Shown piece after piece: positions 1-5,997 of a DNA stretch of 6,425 nucleotides; position 1 is the stretch's first letter, and every line of letters begins with the position of its first letter. Where the stretch lies: assembly GCA_002255065.1 (NCBI GenBank), contig NJEF01000057.1, positions 1-6,425 of the forward strand. The letters are read 5' to 3'. The position numbers were made by a program, and so were the translations under genes. Below the pieces are notes generated by a model that had not been told where the DNA came from, ran no database searches, and saw nothing but the letters and a program-made list of their open reading frames with translations. Origin of the DNA: Desulfurococcales archaeon ex4484_204 (GTDB lineage Archaea > Thermoproteota > Thermoprotei_A > Sulfolobales > NBVN01).

Positions 1-864
1 ACGATGAGGCTAGCTATAGAGAGCGGCGAAATAGACATTGCTTGGAGGACTTTAAGGCCTATAGATATTGAGGACATTAAGAAGAAGGGGGCCCTACAGA
101 TAATAGAGGTTCCCGGGGCGTTCATAAGGTACATGATACTCAACACGAAGATGAGCCCTACAGATAACGTACTGGTTAGGAGGGCTATTGCCGCAGCGGT
201 TAATAGGGAGGAGATATGTAAGAGGGTGTTCATGGGCACGACGGAGCCCCTCTTCAGCTTAGTACCCATGGGTATGTGGAGCCATGAAGACGTGTTTAAA
301 GAGAAGTACGGCGACGGTAACGTAGAGTTAGCTAAGAAGCTCCTTAAGGAGGCGGGCTTCAGCGAGAGCAATAAGGCTAAGATAGAGCTGTGGTTCACGC
401 CAACGCACTACGGCGACACCGAGAAGGACCTCGCACAAGTCATTAAGGAGCAGCTTGAGGAGACCGGGATGATCGAGGTAACCATAAAGAGCGCTGAGTG
501 GTCAACGTACGTAGACTACGCTAGGAAGTCTATGATGATGATAAGCCTGTTCGGCTGGTACCCAGACTACATAGACCCCGATGACTACACGACGCCATTC
601 CTGCACTCAGAAGCTAATAAGTGGACGGGCTCAGGGTACTCCAACCCCAAGGTCGATGAGCTCCTGGATAAGGCAGCACTTGAGGTGGTTCAGAGTAAGA
701 GGGCCGAGTTCTACAAGCAGGTTCAGGAAATCCTCGCTGAGGACTCACCCGTGATACCGCTAATCCAGGGTAAGCTATTCATAGTAGCTAAGCCCGGTAT
801 CGCTGGTATAGTGATGGACCCAACGATGCTGTTTAGGTACTACCTAATATACTGGAAGAGCTGA
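1..864 (+). CDS. Family-5 ABC importer solute-binding protein, C-terminal part (5' end outside window)
   Basis: This is the extracytoplasmic binding protein of an oligopeptide/dipeptide/nickel-type ABC importer (SBP_bac_5, OppA/DppA-like). It captures peptides or other small solutes (some archaeal members bind oligosaccharides) and delivers them to the permeases encoded next. The frame is open to base 1. The ATG at base 4 is probably internal, because family members are usually 500 residues or more and only about 286 are seen. Visible family signatures, numbered from that ATG, are the segment around 43-70 (LNT then VRRAIAAAVNREEI), the helix at 109-119 (ELAKKLLKEAGF), and the aromatic motif around 184-198 (GWYPDYIDPDDY). 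The C-terminal end has the usual SPVIPL element at 248-253. The signal peptide and lipid-attachment cysteine would lie outside the window. The stop is TGA, 80 bases before the first permease. Family assignment is confident; the substrate cannot be told. Confidence 0.93.
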   Translation, partial: TMRLAIESGEIDIAWRTLRPIDIEDIKKKGALQIIEVPGAFIRYMILNTKMSPTDNVLVRRAIAAAVNREEICKRVFMGTTEPLFSLVPMGMWSHEDVFKEKYGDGNVELAKKLLKEAGFSESNKAKIELWFTPTHYGDTEKDLAQVIKEQLEETGMIEVTIKSAEWSTYVDYARKSMMMISLFGWYPDYIDPDDYTTPFLHSEANKWTGSGYSNPKVDELLDKAALEVVQSKRAEFYKQVQEILAEDSPVIPLIQGKLFIVAKPGIAGIVMDPTMLFRYYLIYWKS

Positions 865-874
865 AAGCAGAACA

Positions 875-883
875 CCTCTTTTT
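875..883 (+). terminator. T-rich stretch after the binding-protein gene
   Basis: The sequence CCTCTTTTT begins 10 bases after the stop of the binding-protein gene and ends in five T's. Archaeal RNA polymerase can terminate on T-tracts without a hairpin, so this may end or attenuate the transcript before the permease genes. The run is short, and read-through into the permeases is likely to some degree. Confidence 0.35.
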
Positions 884-888
884 AAGTT

Positions 889-900
889 CATTAAAGCATA
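889..900 (+). promoter_or_regulatory. Possible TATA box for the permease pair
   Basis: An AT-rich element containing TTAAAG (891-896) lies about 50 bases before the GTG start of the first permease. With archaeal spacing of about 25 bases from TATA box to start site, transcription would begin near 918-922. That leaves a leader of about 25 bases containing the ribosome site at 931-938. A second AT-rich element (AAACTATAT, about 915-923) would give a leaderless message and fits the clear ribosome site less well. This is an inference from spacing only. Confidence 0.3.
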
Positions 901-930
901 TCTTACCGCTACCTAAACTATATTGCTAAT

Positions 931-938
931 GGTGGTGA
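931..938 (+). promoter_or_regulatory. Ribosome binding site that fixes the GTG start of the DppB-like gene
   Basis: GGTGGTGA matches the archaeal 16S 3' end well (its GGTGA core is fully complementary) and lies 6 bases before the GTG at 945. It supports that GTG as the real start over downstream ATG codons. Confidence 0.7.
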
Positions 939-944
939 GCAGGA

Positions 945-1952
945 GTGTCCATAGCGAGGTTTATAGCTATGAGGGCCCTCCTCGCACTACCCACCATCCT
1001 AATACTGCTCACCATAGTCTTCTTCGTAATGAGGATCATTCCGGGGGACCCCATAACGGCTATGGTTGGCATGAAGGCCCCTCCCCAAAGGATCGAGGAA
1101 TTGAGGAGGATGGCGGGGCTGGACAAGCCCATATACGTTCAGTACGTGGAGTACCTCTCAGGTGTGTTTAGAGGGGACTTAGGGCGCAGCATGATATGGG
1201 GTAGGAGGCCCGTTATCACCGAGATCCTTGATAGGTTCCCAGCCACGCTCGAGCTAACGATATCGGCCTTCATAGTGAGCATCGCGATAGGCTTTGCTAC
1301 CGGGATGTTCGCTGCTAGTAGGAAGGGCAGAGCACCCGATACCGCTGTTAGGTTCTACGGGATCCTCGCGTGGACCCTCTTCATACCGTGGTTCGGCATG
1401 ATCCTCCAGTTGATCTTCGGGGTCTGGTTAAGGCTCCTACCCGTGGGTTCAAGGATCGATGCAGGCCTCGAACCCCCAACCATAACGGGGCTTTACGTAA
1501 TCGACAGCGTAATTACCGGTAGGTGGGATAGCTTCGTAAGCGCTGTTAAGCACCTCGTCCTACCATCAATAACCCTAGGGGTTGTCCTCTCAGGTGCGTA
1601 CACCAGGCTTGTTAGGAACAACATCGTCGACGTACTGAACCAGGACTTCATGGTTACCTACAGGGCTATGGGGTTCCCCCCGCCTAAGGTCCTGCTTAAG
1701 GCTGTTAGGAACGCCCTCATACCGTTGGTAACCATGATGGGCCTCCAGTTCGCCCTACTCCTAGCTGGCGCCGTCCTAACGGAGACCACGTTCTCGTGGC
1801 CAGGCATGGGGACCTTCCTCCTCGAGAGGATAATCTACGTTGACTACACATGCGTTCAGGGAACCATAGTGTTCTACGCCATCTTCGTTGTCGCTATAAA
1901 CTTCATCGTCGACGTGATATACGCCCTCATAGACCCTAGGGTGAGGTACTGA
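945..1952 (+). CDS. dppB: ABC importer permease, DppB/OppB type
   Basis: This is the first membrane subunit of the peptide-type ABC importer whose binding protein is encoded upstream. It forms half of the translocation channel. The 335-residue length is normal for the family. Evidence includes the N-terminal helix (about 11-33) followed by the family motif IPGDP (32-36), the periplasmic segment with GLDKP (58-62) and GDLGRS (77-82), and a run of hydrophobic helices from about residue 102. The cytoplasmic EAA-loop, which contacts the ATPase, is at about 238-260, with its invariant glycine at 243 and the RNALIP ending. SWPGMG (284-289) and the C-terminal DPRVRY complete the family pattern. The GTG start has a good ribosome site 6 bases upstream. 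The gene is one base from the next permease, so the two are almost certainly cotranslated. The symbol gives the family type; the transported substrate is unknown. Confidence 0.93.
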   Translation: MSIARFIAMRALLALPTILILLTIVFFVMRIIPGDPITAMVGMKAPPQRIEELRRMAGLDKPIYVQYVEYLSGVFRGDLGRSMIWGRRPVITEILDRFPATLELTISAFIVSIAIGFATGMFAASRKGRAPDTAVRFYGILAWTLFIPWFGMILQLIFGVWLRLLPVGSRIDAGLEPPTITGLYVIDSVITGRWDSFVSAVKHLVLPSITLGVVLSGAYTRLVRNNIVDVLNQDFMVTYRAMGFPPPKVLLKAVRNALIPLVTMMGLQFALLLAGAVLTETTFSWPGMGTFLLERIIYVDYTCVQGTIVFYAIFVVAINFIVDVIYALIDPRVRY

Positions 1953-1953
1953 G

Positions 1954-2829
1954 GTGTTAGGTATGCTTGCTGTGAAAGCCCTCCTGAAACCGCTTTCATG
2001 GGTCTTTAGGGGGAGGTACCCCGGTAAGGGCTTCATAGTCACCGGGCTCGTCATAGTGATCCCTGTAGTGCTCATGGCCGTCCTAGCCCCCCTGGTGTCC
2101 CCCTACAACCCTATAAAGGGAGGCCGTGAGTGGCTTAAGCCGCCTTGCCCGGCACACCCGTTCGGCACCGATAACCTGAACAGGGACGTCCTCTCAAGGG
2201 TTATCTGGGGTTCTAGGGTAGTCCTAGCGGTAGTGCTTACCTCAGCCCTGCTATCAGCGTCTATAGGGATACCCCTAGGTCTGTTCTCGGGGTACGTTGG
2301 CGGTAGGGTTGATAGGGTCGTGTCCCTATTCATGGACGCTATGTACGCGTTCCCGGGCCTCATACTAGCTATAGCTCTAGCGAGCGTTCTAGGGCCTAAC
2401 ATAATTAACGCAGCCATCGCTATATCCGTCGTCTACATACCCACCTACTTCAGGATGGGTAGGGGGCAGACGATGCAGGTTAAGGCCAACCTATTCGTTG
2501 AGGCAGCAGTCGCTGCGGGGGCATCGTCGTGGAGGGTCTTATTGAAGCACGTGCTCCCCAACATAACCCCCACACTAACGGTGGTAGCCACCATGAACAT
2601 GGCCGACGCAATACTTACCGAGGCAGGCCTTAGCTTCTTAGGCTTCGTGGTGACACCGCCAACACCTGACTGGGGCTTCGACTTAAGGGCTGGCCAGCCC
2701 TTCCTCCTATCAGGGTACTGGTGGCCATCCCTCTTCCCAGGAGCGTTCATACTGCTGTTAAGCTTAGGGCTCGGGCTCATAGGTGAGGGACTCAACGAGG
2801 TTCTAGCACCTAAGGAGTACAGGATTTAA
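1954..2829 (+). CDS. dppC: ABC importer permease, DppC/OppC type
   Basis: This is the second channel subunit, partner of the DppB-like permease ending one base upstream. Numbering from the GTG at 1954, it has a first membrane helix at about 27-47, the family element HPFGTDNLNRDVLSRVIWG at 68-86, then five further hydrophobic segments. The EAA-loop lies at about 183-204 with its key glycine at 189 and ends in LPNI. LSFLG (226-230) and PDWG (238-241) are typical of DppC. Length of about 290 is normal. The start is ambiguous: GTG 1954 has GGGTGAGG seven bases upstream, while the ATG at 1963 has a perfect GAGGTG (1951-1956) six bases upstream. I favour 1963, which removes only three residues. No DppD/DppF ATPase gene follows; the next gene is convergent and unrelated. 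Confidence 0.93.
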   Translation: MLGMLAVKALLKPLSWVFRGRYPGKGFIVTGLVIVIPVVLMAVLAPLVSPYNPIKGGREWLKPPCPAHPFGTDNLNRDVLSRVIWGSRVVLAVVLTSALLSASIGIPLGLFSGYVGGRVDRVVSLFMDAMYAFPGLILAIALASVLGPNIINAAIAISVVYIPTYFRMGRGQTMQVKANLFVEAAVAAGASSWRVLLKHVLPNITPTLTVVATMNMADAILTEAGLSFLGFVVTPPTPDWGFDLRAGQPFLLSGYWWPSLFPGAFILLLSLGLGLIGEGLNEVLAPKEYRI

Positions 2830-3089
2830 GCTACGTGCCGTTCCAGTTAAGTGTTTAAACCGCTACTTAATCTAGGAGCTAGCAGGTAGGGGAGTGCTTC
2901 TTAAAAAGAGTCGGCAAGGCATAGACTGAGCTCTAGTATCAGGGAAGGGGGTCTGGGTTAGGGCTTTGAACATGGCTGCTGCGGGGTCTAAGAGCTCGAC
3001 CTTTTCTACAGGTCGTTGGAGGCTAAACCCGCTGTTCCTCGGCCTGTTAAACGCTCCCTAACTCGTTGAGGGCTTAAGAGGTCTGCGGC
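2830..3089. other. Convergent intergenic spacer (260 bases)
   Basis: This spacer lies between the end of the DppC-like gene (plus strand) and the end of the unknown minus-strand gene. No tRNA and no protein I can recognise is present. It contains a TATA-like TTAAAAAG at 2901-2908 on the plus strand. About 25 bases downstream is an open frame from 2930 to the TAA at 3059-3061. Read from ATG 2972 it would encode 29 residues, including the stretch GRWRLNPLFLGLLNAP, but it has no convincing ribosome site. A small stem (CGACC 2997-3001 with GGTCG 3011-3015) sits inside a weaker GGGTTAG/CTAAACCC pairing (2955-2961 with 3023-3030). These observations are too weak to call a gene or an RNA. Confidence 0.5.
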
Positions 3090-3872
3090 CTAGCCTATCA
3101 TGTAGCTCGGCACAGCTACTACGGGAACTATTGTTAGGGCTGCCCCTACATCCTCGTATTTAAACCTCTTAGTTAACTCGTTAACTAACCCAGCATCGTT
3201 AGCCGCCTTAACCATGTCCACGTAGTAGACGACCTCTTCCTCGGGGGCTTCACCCTTACTCTTAGTGAGCCTCCAGAACCTCCTGCCCTCATTGACAGCT
3301 ACCCCCCTCCTCCTCTTAATGACGTCCTCGGGGGCTGTTCCCGTCCATAGGCCTTCAAGCAACCTTAGGTTGGCTAGGTATGTGTCCAGGATGCTGTAGT
3401 CAGCTATCCTTAGGTGTAGCTTTAAGCTCTTGTTGTTCATCTCAACGGATGTCTTGATAGTGTTTATGGAGGCGCTCCTTAAGCTACCCCTAAACCTCTC
3501 TCCGAAAACTATTACTGGGGATACGTAGGTTGAGGCCAGGATAACCGTCTCAATAACCTCCCTGGTATACGTGCCTAACCCGCTCGCTAGGTACTCAATG
3601 AGGTCCCTAACCTCCTTAACCGGGTAGTAGAGGTTTATTATGGGTCTTAACACCTTACCCCTTAGCTTAAGGGATTCGTGGACCGATGGAGACGCACCGA
3701 CATTCCTGTACCTAAACCTGTTCGATAACCACCTAAGGAACCTTAAAGACCTCTCCTCGCCAGGGTCTACGAGGACTACGCCCCTCAGGTTCTTAACTAT
3801 CGCAGCATACCTAGAAAAAGATGTGGCCATCCCGCATACCGTGAGGGAGTGGCGGGGCGGGTTAATAAGCAC
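3090..3872 (-). CDS. Unrecognised protein, about 260 residues, N-terminus uncertain
   Basis: I do not recognise this family. The product is basic and soluble-looking, with no signal peptide and no convincing membrane helix. It begins LINPPRHSLTVCGMATSF, followed by a likely beta-strand and turn GVVLVDPGEE at 31-40, a basic stretch RFLRWLSNRFRYR at 44-56, a mainly helical middle, a cluster of charge at 186-213 (KRRR, then EAPEEEVV) and a hydrophobic end AALTIVPVVAVPSYMIG. The frame runs about 780 bases with codon use like its neighbours, so it is or was coding. The GTG start at 3872 has no ribosome site. The frame stays open upstream to a TGA at 3936-3938 and encodes natural-looking residues there (TQLGDLASYCLAS), but contains no start codon. 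The alternative ATG at residue 15 also lacks a good site. A frameshifted true start at 3955 is possible (see findings). It is convergent with the ABC permeases and is separated from the next minus-strand operon by 470 bases. Confidence 0.7.
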   Translation of the reverse strand: MLINPPRHSLTVCGMATSFSRYAAIVKNLRGVVLVDPGEERSLRFLRWLSNRFRYRNVGASPSVHESLKLRGKVLRPIINLYYPVKEVRDLIEYLASGLGTYTREVIETVILASTYVSPVIVFGERFRGSLRSASINTIKTSVEMNNKSLKLHLRIADYSILDTYLANLRLLEGLWTGTAPEDVIKRRRGVAVNEGRRFWRLTKSKGEAPEEEVVYYVDMVKAANDAGLVNELTKRFKYEDVGAALTIVPVVAVPSYMIG

Positions 3873-3956
3873 CGAGGCTAAGCAGTAGGATGCTAGGTCA
3901 CCTAGCTGGGTGCTTGAGGGCTTAAGGGAGCTCCTTCAGCTGATGGTGGTTCCATC

Positions 3957-3970
3957 CCCACTTAAGTGGG
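3957..3970. repeat. Perfect 14-base palindrome, possible operator
   Basis: CCCACTTAAGTGGG is its own reverse complement. It lies just upstream of the unknown minus-strand gene, immediately next to the alternative ATG at 3955 and between it and an AT-rich TATA-like element on the minus strand (about 3972-3983, reading ATTATGCAAAA). Perfect dyads of this size at a promoter are typical of dimeric regulator sites. No regulator can be assigned. Confidence 0.5.
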
Positions 3971-4004
3971 CTTTTGCATAATGGTTGAGGGGGTTATCAG
4001 GCAT

Positions 4005-4033
4005 GGTGTAGTTAAGTAGGGCTTAACTACACC
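4005..4033. repeat. Perfect inverted repeat: 12-bp stem with 5-base loop
   Basis: GGTGTAGTTAAG (4005-4016) and CTTAACTACACC (4022-4033) are exact reverse complements separated by TAGGG. Either strand could form a strong RNA hairpin, or the DNA could bind a dimeric regulator. There is no T-tract immediately after it on either strand, so a bacterial-type terminator is unlikely. The inner TTAAG is shared with the 14-base palindrome 35 bases away. It lies between the C/D box sRNA and the unknown minus-strand gene. Confidence 0.75.
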
Positions 4034-4231
4034 CCGGTAGATTTAACCCGCCTCCATAGCTGCTAAGGTGCTTAACGGAGTTCATGGCAGAAAATTACGG
4101 CCTTAAGGGCGAGTACTGGTAATACCTGTTGGAGACCGCTCTATAGTGCTCCGCTCCCGGTACCTATATAACTTAGCCAGTACTGCATGGGTACGTAATG
4201 CACTGGTTCACCTACTAGTTGATAGCCTGGG

Positions 4232-4281
4232 TCAGCCCTAGCGAACCTCATCACTTCCTCAGGGTCTCAAGCGGTCATCAC
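4232..4281 (-). ncRNA. C/D box sRNA (double-guide 2'-O-methylation guide RNA)
   Basis: Reading the minus strand, the order is: C box GTGATGA (4281-4275), a 12-base guide CCGCTTGAGACC (4274-4263), D' box CTGA (4262-4259), a 4-base spacer GGAA (4258-4255), C' box GTGATGA (4254-4248), a 12-base guide GGTTCGCTAGGG (4247-4236) and D box CTGA (4235-4232). All four boxes match consensus exactly, and both guides have the 12-base length typical of archaeal sRNAs. These RNAs bind L7Ae, Nop5 and fibrillarin and direct 2'-O-methylation of the target base pairing with the fifth guide base upstream of D or D'. The implied targets are GGTCTCAAGCGG (methylated U) and CCCTAGCGAACC (methylated A). The second resembles a conserved large-subunit rRNA segment (see findings). 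Transcript ends are not defined; the mature RNA probably extends a few bases on each side. A TATA-like TTAATAG at 4324-4318 would place a start near 4295. Alternatively the RNA is processed from the upstream operon transcript. Confidence 0.9.
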
Positions 4282-4343
4282 GTCTAGGGAGTCGCCTACG
4301 TGGGTGAGTGCTTAGAGCTATTAAGGGTTGCCCTAGCTCTCCA

Positions 4344-5159
4344 CTACCTCCTACACCTCCACAGCACCGTGAACCTAGCGATCGTGAAGGCCAGCACTAC
4401 AGCAGTTAGTGCTACGGCATACCCTACGGGCAGTACGTGCTCTTTAAGCACGTTATACCTTATGACGTCTAGGTAGCTAACTACTACCATGGCTGAGATA
4501 GCTATTAGAACGTCGGTAACGACGTTAGTAAACTTCGTTATCGATACCCACGGGTTGTACATAAGCATCGGGTACCTCCGCGATACCGCTATAATGGCTA
4601 GGGGGAGGGCAGCTATTAGTACGAACGCTGCTGTAACCCCTACGAACGCTGCCTTACCAACGAATACGTCTGGGGCCCCCTCAGCGTTAAAGTGAACAGC
4701 TACGGAGCTTGGTAGGTCGCGGTAACTGCTCAGGAATAGGGCTAGGGGTGTTAGCGGCATTATCAGGGCTAGGCTGAGCCTCCATAAACTCCCCCTAGGT
4801 ACCTCAATGGGTTTAAAGCCTGACCCCTTAGCTGGCGCCATAGTTGAGTAGTACTCCGCTAGCCTAACAGCCCTATAGATGAAGAACGCTGTCCCCGCTA
4901 GCACGCCGATAACTATGTAGTACAGGTACGTTAGGGTAGCGCTGGTGAGGGCCCAGACAGCTATCGATGAATAGCCAACGACTGCGAAGACTGCCCCAGC
5001 CTCCCTGTTAACCCTAACCCATACATCCCTGGATATGAAGGCATACCCTATCCTGAACCCGAATAGGGGGTTTAACGGGATCTTATGGGCTAGCAGGTAG
5101 AGTAGGAGGCCTGTAGTGCCCACGATGAGGCCCGGGGCTACCCCGCTTAAGCTACCCAT
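4344..5159 (-). CDS. SdpI/DUF1648-type polytopic membrane protein
   Basis: This 271-residue integral membrane protein has about seven hydrophobic segments (roughly 7-24, 55-75, 78-96, 127-145, 168-192, 212-231, 244-263). Two family signatures are visible. One is a SdpI-like element, NPLFGFRIGYAFISRDVW followed by VNREAG, at 30-55; it corresponds to the N-GxR-W-N-G pattern of the SdpI/YfhL family. The other is a DUF1648 element, DLPSSVAVHFNAEGAPDVF, at 148-166. In Bacillus, SdpI is the immunity receptor for the SdpC toxin and captures the repressor SdpR at the membrane. A similar sensor or immunity role here is inference. The ATG start lies two bases after the PadR stop, so the two are cotranscribed and probably coupled. 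The domain order, SdpI-like before DUF1648, is opposite to that in B. subtilis SdpI as I recall it. The stop TAG lies 62 bases upstream of the C/D sRNA. Family call is fairly sure; function is not. Confidence 0.85.
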   Translation of the reverse strand: MGSLSGVAPGLIVGTTGLLLYLLAHKIPLNPLFGFRIGYAFISRDVWVRVNREAGAVFAVVGYSSIAVWALTSATLTYLYYIVIGVLAGTAFFIYRAVRLAEYYSTMAPAKGSGFKPIEVPRGSLWRLSLALIMPLTPLALFLSSYRDLPSSVAVHFNAEGAPDVFVGKAAFVGVTAAFVLIAALPLAIIAVSRRYPMLMYNPWVSITKFTNVVTDVLIAISAMVVVSYLDVIRYNVLKEHVLPVGYAVALTAVVLAFTIARFTVLWRCRR

Positions 5160-5161
5160 CC

Positions 5162-5521
5162 CTAACCCCCGTAAATAACCCTGCTTAACACCTTAATTAT
5201 TGAGGTCATCTCATTATTAACCTCGTTTAGAACCCTAATCCCTAGCTCGGTGATCTCGTAGTACTTCCTCGGTATACCGCCTCCTTCAGGCCTTGCCCAG
5301 AAAGACCTTATCAGCTTGTACCTCTCGAGCTGTTTAAGGGATTCGTAGACGGTGCTCTCACTAGGGCTTAGGACCCCGTTGGTAGCCCCCCTAATCTTAG
5401 CCATTATTCCGTAGCCGTGCATGGGGCCCTCTCTCCTTAACAGGTTTAGGATGACTAGTGAGTACGTCCCGGACCTTAAGTCTTTGAGGAGCTTCCTCCT
5501 AGCTCTCTCCTCGGAGCTCAA
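5162..5521 (-). CDS. PadR-family transcriptional regulator
   Basis: This is a small winged-helix DNA-binding protein of 119 residues, normal for the short PadR class. The N-terminal helix is at about 4-17. The signature SLVILNLLRREGPMHGYGI spans 21-39. The recognition-helix region LSPSESTVYESLKQLE (51-66) is followed by RYKLI. The wing ends in RKYYEITELGIRVL at 85-98, and a C-terminal dimerisation helix follows. PadR proteins usually repress their own operon and adjacent transporter or membrane genes. The TTG start overlaps the TGA of the preceding gene (shared bases 5519-5520), and an in-frame stop shortly upstream leaves TTG as the only plausible start. GAGGTG ends two bases before it, a tight spacing that suggests translational coupling. 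It sits between two membrane-protein genes and directly before the SdpI-like gene, which suggests a repressor-plus-membrane-partner pair. The operon promoter is not in the window, so its operator cannot be seen. Confidence 0.93.
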   Translation of the reverse strand: MSSEERARRKLLKDLRSGTYSLVILNLLRREGPMHGYGIMAKIRGATNGVLSPSESTVYESLKQLERYKLIRSFWARPEGGGIPRKYYEITELGIRVLNEVNNEMTSIIKVLSRVIYGG

Positions 5522-5997
5522 TACACCTCACTCGACCTTAAGATGTCCTCCCTATACCCCCTGGGGTTAGCCAACCTAGCTAGGGCTGCCAAGGCTGCCG
5601 TGTATGCTGCACCTGATGCTGCGTTGGTTAACGTCTTAAGTAGGGATCCGTGGAGGGCTATGTTAGGTAGCGTGAGCACCGCTGTTAAGGCTAAGCCCGT
5701 AATAACCGCTGTAGCTACTACGCTAAGCCCTAACCGCTTATCCAGGAACTCGTGGAGCAACCCTAAGAGGGCCCCGAGTAGCAGGAGGAGTATGAAGGCG
5801 ATGACCCCTGAGACGGCGAGCCCTATGCTTAGGTACGCCTTTAAAGCCTCCTCAGGCAGCGGCATGCTGACGAAGCCCTTAACCTCCCTTAACACGGCCT
5901 CTACGGGGGGCAGGGTTAGGTACGTAATCGCTGCTGTTAAGGCCCCCGAGACCCCCCCAGCTATTAACCCATTACGGACGTACCCGCTCTCCGCCAA
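5518..5997 (-). CDS. Unrecognised small membrane protein with four hydrophobic helices
   Basis: The 159-residue product has four predicted membrane segments at about 9-28, 51-80, 88-110 and 123-142. A loop with charged and proline residues lies at 29-50, between the first two, and a short hydrophilic tail (NPRGYREDILRSSEVY) ends the protein. It is rich in Ala, Leu and Gly; helices 1 and 4 carry small-residue patterns suitable for helix packing. I do not recognise the family, and no catalytic motif is evident. The TTG start is well supported: TGA lies in frame immediately before it, and the strong ribosome site GGGGTGAT (6011-6004) ends six bases upstream. The gene overlaps the end of the YhfC-like gene by 34 bases in another frame, and its own stop overlaps the PadR start, so it is an integral member of the operon. 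It could be a partner of the protease-like protein or the SdpI-like protein; this is inference. Confidence 0.85.
   Translation of the reverse strand: MAESGYVRNGLIAGGVSGALTAAITYLTLPPVEAVLREVKGFVSMPLPEEALKAYLSIGLAVSGVIAFILLLLLGALLGLLHEFLDKRLGLSVVATAVITGLALTAVLTLPNIALHGSLLKTLTNAASGAAYTAALAALARLANPRGYREDILRSSEVY

Larger units (their letters stand above)
3873..4343. other. Long intergenic region (471 bases) with palindromes and a guide RNA
   Basis: This region lies between two minus-strand transcription units. It holds a 14-base palindrome (3957-3970), a 12-bp hairpin (4005-4033) and a C/D box sRNA (4232-4281, minus). I found no ORF longer than about 60 codons with a credible start. A short plus-strand frame starting at ATG 4084 encodes 12 residues and has no supporting signal. 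The rest (4034-4140) shows nothing I can identify beyond scattered CTTAAG sites, which are common throughout this window. Confidence 0.6.

Noticed and set aside
923..1171. Plus-strand frame rich in His, Gly and Pro that overlaps the start of the DppB-like gene.
   Set aside because: Shadow of the permease frame. Its composition is not protein-like, and the DppB family match is clear.
4084..4122. A 12-codon ORF starting with ATG and encoding MAENYGLKGEYW.
   Set aside because: Too short, with no properly spaced ribosome site and no conservation evidence.
4164..4171. CTATATAA, an excellent TATA-like octamer.
   Set aside because: No gene or RNA starts at the right distance on either strand. The plus-strand ATG at 4199 encodes only six residues, so it is not called as a promoter.
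4141..4311. A minus-strand frame with one internal TGA (4267-4269) that reads like a decayed protein (DPEEVMRFARADPGYQL and onward).
   Set aside because: The most protein-like part coincides with the C/D boxes, whose GTGATGA repeats produce the VM pairs. The perfect sRNA architecture explains the sequence better, and no start or family could be assigned.
5780..5825. GCGATGA followed by CCTGAGA, resembling C and D boxes.
   Set aside because: The first box is imperfect, it lies inside a clear membrane-protein gene, and there is no second C'/D pair with correct spacing.
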